Notes under the pieces: generated by a model
What the model was told of the DNA's origin: nothing
The model's input: the letters and a program-made list of their open reading frames with translations, nothing else
Database searches by the model: none
Shown: positions 55,569 through 64,000 of the stretch, piece by piece
How the letters are laid out: every line of letters begins with the position of its first letter
How positions within the stretch are numbered: position 1 is the stretch's first letter
Origin: Phoenix dactylifera
Lineage: Eukaryota > Streptophyta > Magnoliopsida > Arecales > Arecaceae
Length of the DNA stretch: 64,000 nt
Assembly: GCF_009389715.1 (NCBI RefSeq)
Contig: NW_024067680.1
Location: 744,001-808,000, forward strand
Reading direction: 5' to 3'
Position numbers and translations under genes: made by a program

Positions 55569-58500
55569 CTAGGATGGATCAATCACTCCTAATTCTCTCC
55601 TAAGCACACTAAATCTCTCTTCACTCAAGGGTTTTGTAAAGATGTCAGCTAGTTGATCATCAGTGCAAATAAATTGAAGTATAATATCACCATTCAGTAC
55701 ATGATCTCTTATGAAGTGATGTCTTATTTCAATGTGTTTGGTTCTTGAGTGCTGAATTGGTTTCTTAGTTAAGTTAATAGCACTTGTATTGTCACAATTA
55801 ATGAGAATTTTATCTTGTTTAATTCCATAATCTTCCAGTTGTTGTTTGATCCACATGATTTGAGCACAACAGCTCCCGGCAGCAACATATTCAGCTTCAG
55901 CAGTAGATAATGCAACCGAGTTTTGTTTCTTGCTAAACCATGAGATTAAATTTTCTCCTAAGAATTAACATGACCCGCTGGTGCTTTTTCTATCAAGTTT
56001 ACAACCAGCAAAGTCTAAATCTGTGTATCCTATTAAGTTCAGGCTAGATTCTTTAGAATACCATAAACCTATATTTTTTGTTCCTATTAGGTATTTAAAG
56101 ATTCTCTTGACTGCAATTAGATGAGATTCCTTAGGATTAGACTGATATCTAGCACACATGCATACACTAAACATGATATCAGGTCTACTTGCAGTGAGAT
56201 ACAATAAAGATCCTATCATACCTCTATACATCTTTTGATCTACAGATTTACCTGATTCATCTTGGTCTAGTTTGCATGATGAGCTCATGGGTGTGCTGAT
56301 TGACTTATTTCCCTCCATATCAAACTTCTTAAGCATCTCCTTGATGTATTTAGCTTGATTGATGAAGATCCCTTCTTCAGATTGTTTGATTTGAAGCCCG
56401 AGGAAATAGTTCAGCTCTCCTATCATGCTCATTTCAAACTCACTCTGCATCAAGTCAGCAAATTCTTCGCAGAGGCGATTGTTAGTAGCACCGAAAATAA
56501 TATCATCAACATAAATCTGCACTACTAACATTTCTTTGTTTTTCTTCTTTAAAAATAGTGTTGTATCTACATTTCTCCTAGAGAACTCATGATCTAGTAG
56601 AAATTTGCTAAGTCTTTCATACCATGCTCTAGGTGCTTGTTTCAAACCATAAAGTGCTTTGTTCAATTTATACACATGATTAGGGTATTGATGATTTTCA
56701 AAACCAGGAGGTTGTTCTACATACACCTCCTCATTAATATACCCATTCAAAAATGCACTTTTTACATCCATTTGAAATAATTTGAAATCCTTAGAGCATG
56801 CGAATGCTAGTAATAATCTAATTGCCTCAAGTCTAGCTACAGGAGCAAAGGTTTCATCAAAATCTATACCTTCTTCTTGATTATAGCCCTTTGCTACTAG
56901 TCTAGCCTTATTCCTAATTACAATTCCATTTTCATCAAGTTTATTTTTATATATCCATTTGGTACCTATAATTGAATATTCAGAGGGTCGTTCAACTAGG
57001 TTCCATACCTTGTTTCTAGTAAATTGGTTTAGTTCTTCTTGCATTGCATTTATCCAATTTACATCTTTTTCAGCTTCTTCTATATGTTTGGGTTCAAAAT
57101 GTGAGACAAAAGCTAGATGATTATTTAAGTTCCTAAGAGATGCTCTAGTCCTAACAGGTTGAGATGGATCATCTAAAATTAATTTCTTAGGATGCCCATG
57201 AGCATACCTCCAAGCCTTAGTCAGCCCATGATCCACAATAGCCTCTTGGCTTGATGATGCATTTCCAATTAATTTTTGTTCATCTTCTTGTAATGTCATC
57301 TCATCAATCTTTTCTTCAAGAATTTCAGCATCATCATCAAGATCAACTCTCTTGCTAGAAGAGATATCACTAGAATCATCAAAAACAACATGTATAGATT
57401 CTTCAATAACAATGGTTCTTTTATTAAAAACTTTATAGGCTTTACTAGTTGTAGAATCCCCAAAAATATACCCTCATCAGATTTAGAGTCAAATTTACCT
57501 AGATTATCTTTCCCATTATTATGAACAAAATACCTACATCCAAAGACATGAAAATAGTTTACTTTTGGTTTTCTATTTTTCCAAAGTTCATAAGGTGTTT
57601 TCTTTATAATGGGTCTCAATAAAACTCTATTTAATATATGACATGAGGTATTAATGGCTTCTCCCCAAAAGTACTTAGGGAGGTTACTTTCACATAGCAT
57701 GGTTCTAGCCATTTCCTCTAGGGTTCTATTTTTTTCTTTCTACAACTCTATTTTGTTGTGGTGTTCTAGGTGCAGAAAAATTATGAGTTATTCCCTTTTT
57801 ATTGCAAAATTCATCAAATAGATAATTTTCAAATTCCGTTCCATGATCACTTCTAATAGCTATGACTGAAGTATCTCTAGCATTTGTTACTTCCTTATGA
57901 AATTTCTTAAATACTGAAAATGCTTGATCTTTATGAGCTAAGAACATGACCCAAGTATATCTAGAAAAATCATCTACAATAACTAGACCATATTTATTTC
58001 CACCTAGACTTGTGGTTCTAGTTGGTCCGAATAGATCCATGTGTAGTAGTTCTAGAGGTCTAGAGGTAGAGACACAATTTATGGATTTAAATGAGTTCCT
58101 TGATTGTTTGCCATATTGACAAGCTTCACATATTTTATTCTTCTCAAACTTTAGTTTTGGCAAACCTATCATGGAATCTCTTTTAACTAGTTTTGATATT
58201 GTGTCCATACTTGCATGACCCAACTTACGGTGCCACAACCAACTAGCATCATTATCCTTAGTTTCATTAACAACTAAACATGGGTTATGTTTGACAAGAT
58301 CCTCAAGGTCTACTACGTACACATTTCCACGTCTTATTCCTTTAAAAACTAAACTGTTGTCATTTGAGTTGGTTATGATGCATAAAGATGGTTTGAACAA
58401 AACATCAAAACCTCTATCACACAATTGACTAATGCTAAGTAGATTATGCTTAAAACCATCAACATATCTAACATTATCAATAAAGGTTGAAGGGGTGATT

Positions 58501-58645
58501 TGTACTTTACCTATACCAATGATGTGACCTTGGTTATTGTCTCCAAATGTCACAGCACCTCCCTTCTTAGGCTCAAGGGTGAAGAATTGGTCTTTGTCAC
58601 CCGTCATGTGTCTTGAGCAGCCACTATCCAAGTACCAACAATTTT
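55569..58645 (-). pseudogene. Sirevirus pol of copy R (two frameshifts, one stop)
   Basis: Protease LDSGCSRHMTG, GAG-pre-integrase (WHRKLGHAS) and integrase core (HMDLFGP, IRSDHGTEFEN, TPQQNRVVERK) are open from 58631 to 57726. An extra A in a run near 57735 and a lost base near 57466 shift the frame. RT is open from 57299, with YVDD near 56500, and RNase H continues to the stop at 55569-55571 with one in-frame TAA at 55965-55967 (in place of Gln). N of the NGVVERK motif is followed by R instead of G. The pol frame differs from the gag frame, so in an active relative a frameshift or fusion at this junction would matter. Confidence 0.9.
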
Positions 58646-58683
58646 TGTCGATCTTGGCTGCAAGACACTCCTACACAAGCAAA

Positions 58684-60465
58684 TCATACAATTTTAGGTG
58701 CCCAAGTTTTCTTGGGTCCTTCATGGTTAGTAATGTTGGTTCCTTTTTGAACCCAAACCCTTTTAATTTTTCTCTTAGTTTTTCTTTTTCTATAATCACA
58801 CACATTTGCTTTATGTCCTAATGTTCCACAGCAAAAACATGTTATTTTCTTAGTTTTGCTTTCCCCTGCTTTTACAAAGAAATTACTAAGGAGCTTTTGC
58901 TTATTTTTAGGTTTATACCCTAAACCAGCTCTATTGAACACAGCTCGTTGACTATTAAGTATCATTTCTAATTTTTCTGAGCTATATGTAAATTTTTCTA
59001 CAAAAGGCTTGTACTTTTCAAGTTCTAGTGCCAATTTTTGTTTTTCTGTTTTTAGTCCATTTAGGTCTTTTGTGAAACTCTCTTTTATGATTTGTTTATT
59101 GTTTTTAAGTTCTAATATTTTTTTGGTTAGTCTTTCGTTATCTTTAATTAAGGCATTAGTCTTTTGAATTAACATTTGGTTGCTTGTCTTAAGTTCTGAA
59201 TTTTCTTTAATGATAACATCTTTATCCTTAATTAATGTATCATACTTATGGAGGTGAGTTTGGTTAGTTAGTTTCAACTCTTTGTTCTTAAGGTTTATTG
59301 TCTTATACTCGTCCATTAATTCATTGAAAGCATCATATAATTCATCAAAGGTAAAGTCTAAATGTGTTTCGGATGTTACCTCATTGTCGTTAGCCATAAA
59401 ATATAGGTTGGCCTTTTCTTCTTGTTCCTCATCCGATGATGATGATGATGTATCGGAGTCCGATAGGGTGGAGACGAGGACTTTCTTTTTCTTGTACTTG
59501 CTCCCCTTCTTCAGCAAAGGACACTCAGCTCTGAAATGCCCCGGCTTCTTACACTCATAACATCCGATCCCCTCATTTTCCCTTTCCTTACCTTTATCCT
59601 TGTGATAGGAGCTTGAGGGGCCTCTCCTTTGATGAGAGGACTTCTTTCGGTTGATGAATCTACGGAATTTTCTTACAAGGAGAGCCTCATCATCATCTCC
59701 CTCATTGTCTTCCTCTTCACTGCTACTGCTGCAAGACAAATTTTTGTTAGTGGAAACAGATTTTAGCGCTATTACCTTTTTCTTGTGAGAGGACTCTTCT
59801 TCATTGTGTTGTTTCATTGTTAGCTCATGCGTCATGAGGGATCCAAGTAGCTCCTCGAGTGGCGGCTTGTTTAAGTCCTTGGCTTCTTGGATTGCCGTCA
59901 CCTTGGCTTCCCATGACCTTGGTAGACAACGAAGAATCTTTCTGACAAGCTCACTGTTAGTATAATTTTTGCCAAGGCTTTTTAGGCCATTGACAATGTC
60001 AGTAAATCTAGTGAACATGCAAGTGATTGTTTCATTAGAATCCATTTTAAATAATTCATACTTATGAACTAATATATTTATTTTGGATTCTTTTACTTGA
60101 TTTGTGTCCTTGTGGGTCACTTCAAGTCTATCCCAAATCTCTTTTGCAGAAATGCAAGTAGAGACTCTATTAAATTCATTTCTATCTAAAGCACAATAAA
60201 GCACATTCATGGCTTTGGCATTTAGTTGTGCCTTCCTTATGTCATTGTCATCCCAATCCTTTTCAAGCTTGGGTACAGTGACACCCTCTACATAAATGGA
60301 TGGGATGTATGGTCCATTTAGTATGGTGGTCCACATCTCATAGTCTTGGGCTTGGATAAATATTCTCATCCTAGCCTTTCAATATGAGTAGTCGGATCCA
60401 TTAAAAAATGGAAGTCTATGGGTGGAGTGGCCCTCAATGTGAGAAGATCCAAATGGGGTTGTCAT
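58684..60465 (-). pseudogene. Sirevirus gag of copy R, one early stop
   Basis: The ATG at 60463-60465 (MTTPFGSSH) leads to a TGA at 60379-60381 in place of the Trp of SYWKARM. The remaining 561 codons are open to 58684. They contain the UBN2-type capsid region, a Ser/Glu-rich stretch, CCHC knuckle CYECKKPGHFRAEC, a long Lys/Glu/Asn-rich helical segment (about residues 330-470, coiled-coil-like) and a second knuckle CFCCGTLGHKANVC. It is the best reference in the window for the broken gag at 6266-8042. Confidence 0.9.
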
Positions 60466-60498
60466 TTTGATCTTTTACTCTTTGGGTAATAGAGTTCC

Positions 60499-60511
60499 GG
60501 CTCTGATACCA
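60499..60511 (-). promoter_or_regulatory. Primer binding site of copy R
   Basis: Plus strand GGCTCTGATACCA, i.e. TGGTATCAGAGCC on the minus strand, two bases inside the 5' LTR end at 60514. Confidence 0.95.
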
Positions 60512-60513
60512 CT

Positions 60514-62010
60514 TGTTGCCCAGATAGACAACCCAAGAGGGGGGGTGAATTGGGTCTTAAAATAATTATAGCAATTAAAAGGTTTGTGAATAACTAATTA
60601 ATGCTTTTTGCAAGTGGATTAATTAGATGCTGTGTGCAGTGTATGAAATGAAAGTAAGAGACAACAAGACAATCACAAACACAAGGAAATTTATAGTGGT
60701 TCGGAGCTAACCCTTGCTCCTACGTCCACTCTCCAAGCCTCACTTGGGAATTCACTATAACCCCTCGGATTACAGCCGGTTGTTTTACAAGCTCACAACC
60801 TAACTTGTTGTTTTACGAGATCACAACGAACTCGGTCGGTTTTTCCAGGCTCACCGACTAGAACCACCCGATTGTTTTTCCAGGATCACAATCAAACCCT
60901 TACACGTTGGTTTCAACCTAGGCTCACCAACAAACCTTTACACCCTTGATTCAATCCCCTAATTGAATCAAGTAAGGAACAAACGGATTGAAAAACAAAT
61001 AGAAAAATACAGCTTCTAAACAAGCAGATATTCAGCAATATAAATAAGAGAGAAGTTAAGAGCCCTCAAACGAATTTATGAAGATGTAGAGGAGGGCTTC
61101 TCGAACTCGGGGTCTCCTCTTGAATGTCTTGAAGACTTGAAGACTGAAGGAAACTTCTTTAATGCTGGGAAGAGTTGGTTGGATGGAGTTAATGGCCCCT
61201 CTTCCTTCTTTTCCTTTGAAATCCTTTGGTAGATGAAGATTTCTTGTTCTCTTTGAATGGAATGTCGCTTCTTTCCTTGCTACAGTTCTCTGTGGCTATT
61301 TAAGCCATTCCCCACGGAAACTAGCCGTTCTGCACATTCTGCACATCCTGACAATGTTTTCGTTGGGATCGGAGTCGACTCGCGCGATCTGGAGTCGACT
61401 CGGCTGCAGCAGGAGTCGACTCATGCTTTTCTGGAGTCGGCTCGGCAACTGTTCCGGATTTGAATTAAAGTGCTCTTCTCGACTGGGAGTCGACTCGACT
61501 TAACCCGGAGTCGACTCCCCAAAGTCTGGAGCTGACCTGGCACTTTTGGAGTCGACTCATTTCAAGGAATCCATAGATGTATTCTTCAACTTTGCTCACT
61601 TGAGTCGACTCGGAAATTCTGGGAGTCGACTCGGCACTCAGAGTCCGAACTCCCGATCTTCTGTCTTTTGATTCGTGCCGTCCTGGAGTCGACTCGAACT
61701 GTTTCGGAGTCGACTCGGCTCTCAGTATCCGAAAAACAGTCTTCTGTCTTTTTGGGGTAGCGCTGTCTTGGAGTCGACTCGAACTGTCTTGGAGTCGACT
61801 CGCCTCTCAGAGACGAAAATACTGTCTTCTGTCTTTTTGGGGTCGCGCTGTCTTGGAGTCGACTCGGACCTTGCGGGAGTCGACTCGGCTCTCAATGTCC
61901 GAAAGTTGCTCTCTGACTTTTGCCTTGTATCACACTGGGAGTCGACTCTCGCTTCCTTTGGAGTCGACCTGCCAACCATCGGAGTCGACTCGAGTTCCTC
62001 AGGAGTCGAC
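60514..62010 (-). repeat. 5' LTR of copy R, truncated by a nested LTR
   Basis: It matches 50893-52410 of the 3' LTR with few differences; a 21-bp segment present at 51709-51729 is missing near 61326. The match stops inside a palindrome (GAGTCGAC then TGATAG) at 62010/62011. Palindromes run from 61372 to the break. Confidence 0.92.
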
Positions 62011-63568
62011 TGATAGTCCCTAGACTCTACCACAAGTGCATGGGTCATGACAAGTAGAATAGGGCAAAAAGAGTATCGTTTCCACAAGGAGGCGATTCAA
62101 GTACCAATTTATAAATTTCCTATATTATTTAGACAACCCCAAATTGATGTGACTGACTGCAATTTCTTGACCTGAAAAATCAAATGTGAAAGGTTCCTAG
62201 GGCTTGGATTTCATCAATTGAATTCCTTCAATGAATTTAAATCTGATTGTTAATATTCTGCTAATTACAATGACCGAATCCCTTTTTTTTATGTGATATC
62301 CTCTTTCAAGGTATAACACCTATACTTATATTAATCCTATGTCTACTTTCGTGATCATAGAAATTAATATAAATTCATTATGATCTGTGAAATTCTTGAT
62401 TGTAGGTCACAAGGGTGTGCATTTATTTCTAAACTACACCACCAATGTTTGATAAATTCACCAACTAATATCGAACTTCAACTTTCGTTACTTCATTCAA
62501 CATCTTAAGCATGCAATTCATGGCCAGTAAATTGCAAGAATGAAAACCGAAATCATCAAATTGCAATTAACAAAAGATATTCAATACAACCATACTCAAT
62601 TCATATCAAAAATTCAATGACTACGTCCTAGCCCTAGGGTAAGAAAACTAGCAAATCATAACTAATAAATCAATCCAATTATTTCTCAAACATAAATTCG
62701 CATTCAACATTCTTAAAAACAATTCAGCAAATAAAAAATAAAAAAATATATATATATGAGAAAGGAAAAGAACTCTGTATTTGCAAAAATCCTCCGTTCC
62801 GTTCTTTCTCCCAGAATTCCAGCTTTTTCTTCCTCTCGGAATTTCTAGCTTTTCCTCCTCTCGGAATTTCAGATTCTCTGCTTCTTCTTTTTTTTTATCT
62901 GCTTCTCCTCCTCTTCGTATCTGCTAGCTCTCCTTCTCTTTTTCGGAATTTCCTTTTTTTGAATTTTAAAACAGATTTCCTCCCTATCTGCTAGCTGAAA
63001 TCCCGAAATTCTAGGCTGATTTTTAGACTCGACTCCCAGCTGGATTTAGAGCACCAAAACGATATACTTTGGAGTTGGACCCTTCACGAAAGTTTTAGAT
63101 ATAGTTCTCAGCTTTCCAACGCATCTGGGTTTGCATTATTCTGACTTATATAACTCCAGATACAAGCTGAAAACCGAAACAGGGTCTGGGCCGCAGTAAA
63201 ATTCTGGACAGATTCGGACTTCTCCGTTTCGGCTAAGTTTTGGACTTTAAAACGGCAGAACTTGGTTTTGTGATCTTCATAAAAGTTTTAGATCTCCATC
63301 TTATCTTTCCAGCAAGCTAAACAACATCTAAAACGGAGGTCTGTAGCTCTAGTTAGAACCCAAAAACCGAACAGTGTTCTGGGTTGACTAGACCAGCCCA
63401 ATTTCAACCAATTCAATAATTAAACACCTGCAAAATACCAAGAATTTTCAAGAATTAAATAAATATAAAAGACACCTAAATTCTAGACAAATGAGCTAAG
63501 AACATACAAAACACTCTAAAACAAAATAATTAAGACTAAGAAAATGTGTGAAATAAATTCCCACGTCA
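62011..63568 (-). mobile_element. LTR of a second retrotransposon nested in the Sirevirus LTR
   Basis: 1558 bp. On the minus strand it starts TGACGTGGGAATTT (63568) and ends GGGACTATCA (62011). Immediately upstream on the minus strand lies a purine tract (AGTTTGGGGGTATT), the form typical of 3' ends of plant Ty3/gypsy Tat/Athila-type elements, preceded by GAGGACAAGCAAAC. So this is the 3' LTR, with the internal region to the right. Inside are a pyrimidine-rich stretch (62800-62970) and two similar segments about 175 bp apart (63045-63200 and 63220-63370). The lineage is inference from the tract and end sequences. Confidence 0.7.
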
Positions 63569-64000
63569 AATACCCCCAAACTTGAATGTTTGCTTGTCCT
63601 CAAGCAAAAGAAAAACCATAAAAACAAAGGACAATAACCATAGTCAGGCTCAACTCATCACACCCAAAGGACCTATCATGTAAACATCAAATCTTCAACT
63701 TAGTACATAAACAATAGCAAATAAAGGAAAACTAAGCATACTCACATTCTCTAGATCAAATATCCATATATAATTCCAAACTCAATCATATTTATCATGC
63801 GACCAACACAATTGAATCATGTAACAACTCAACCTGCAATCACCCCTTTTCACTACTACAAACAAGGTAGCAAACTAGAGAGTTTTTTTTTTTTTTTTTT
63901 GAAATTTATTCTTTGTCTTTAAGTTGTCACTTGCCTTTTGACGCGAATACAAGCATTTGTGATGGATGCACCCGGTTACTCAACAAGTCACATACTTAAA
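63569..64000 (-). mobile_element. Polypurine tract and 3' internal region of the nested element (partial)
   Basis: The minus-strand tract at 63581-63569 is followed (to the right on plus) by AT-rich noncoding sequence with a T run at 63884-63900. No coding sequence is seen before the window ends. Confidence 0.6.

Larger units (their letters stand above)
50893..62010 (-). mobile_element. Sirevirus-type Ty1/copia retrotransposon (copy R)
   Basis: Same family as the left copies, inverted and more diverged. Read on the minus strand: truncated 5' LTR (62010-60514), primer site (60511-60499), gag, pol, palindrome spacer, env-like gene, polypurine tracts and 3' LTR (52870-50893). The 3' LTR is flanked on its outer side by CTATG, matching the site CATACCTATGCC in the paralogous unit at 34646, so it inserted into a copy of the WIP-unit DNA. 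The outer part of its 5' LTR is cut by the LTR at 62011. Confidence 0.93.

Overview
The window is nuclear DNA from a flowering plant. Evidence is several families of plant LTR retrotransposon (Ty1/copia Sirevirus type, two older copia families, long LTRs of probable Ty3/gypsy type), truncated plant LINEs, a tRNA-like SINE, a hAT transposon carrying a piece of a SPA (COP1-partner) gene, and a cluster of plant-specific wound-induced protein (WIP, DUF3774) genes. The repeat types suggest a monocot; a palm is only a guess. There is no sign of bacterial, viral or organellar sequence.

Left part, 1-15820 (+ strand): a Sirevirus array organised internal - LTR - internal - LTR. The piece at 1-4373 is the 3' part of one copy (RT/RNase H, env-like ORF, multiple polypurine tracts). 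It runs straight into the LTR at 4374-6216, which is also the 5' LTR of the next copy (internal region 6217-14101, 3' LTR 14102-15820). The two copies are almost identical, so this looks like a recent LTR-sharing tandem. Each LTR carries a remarkable array of the perfect palindrome GAGTCGACTC at 21-bp phase upstream of the TATA box. A second array, in the opposite flank orientation, lies between pol and the env-like ORF.

Middle, 15821-50892: a tandemly duplicated gene region invaded by transposons. Three intact WIP genes (27587-27877, 35496-35795, 43958-44251), one WIP copy with a lost start codon (22219-22482) and a 3' remnant (near 40680-40737) lie in duplicated blocks. Two of these blocks also carry a near-identical 97-residue orphan gene with its own TATA box (33163-33456 and 38771-39064). 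Comparing blocks reveals individual insertions and their empty sites: a solo LTR with target duplication AGGGT, four LINE ends with target duplications of 7-14 bp, a SINE, and the hAT element carrying the SPA fragment. Two degenerate copia elements (28560-31935 + strand; 45483-50200 - strand) fill much of the rest.

Right part, 50893-62010 (- strand): a second, more diverged Sirevirus of the same family with gag, pol and env-like genes broken by a few stops and frameshifts. Its 5' LTR is cut at 62011 by another LTR (62011-63568), which is followed by a polypurine tract and the start of an internal region that leaves the window. The probable host genes are thus the WIP cluster and the orphan pair; most of the remainder is mobile DNA or its debris.
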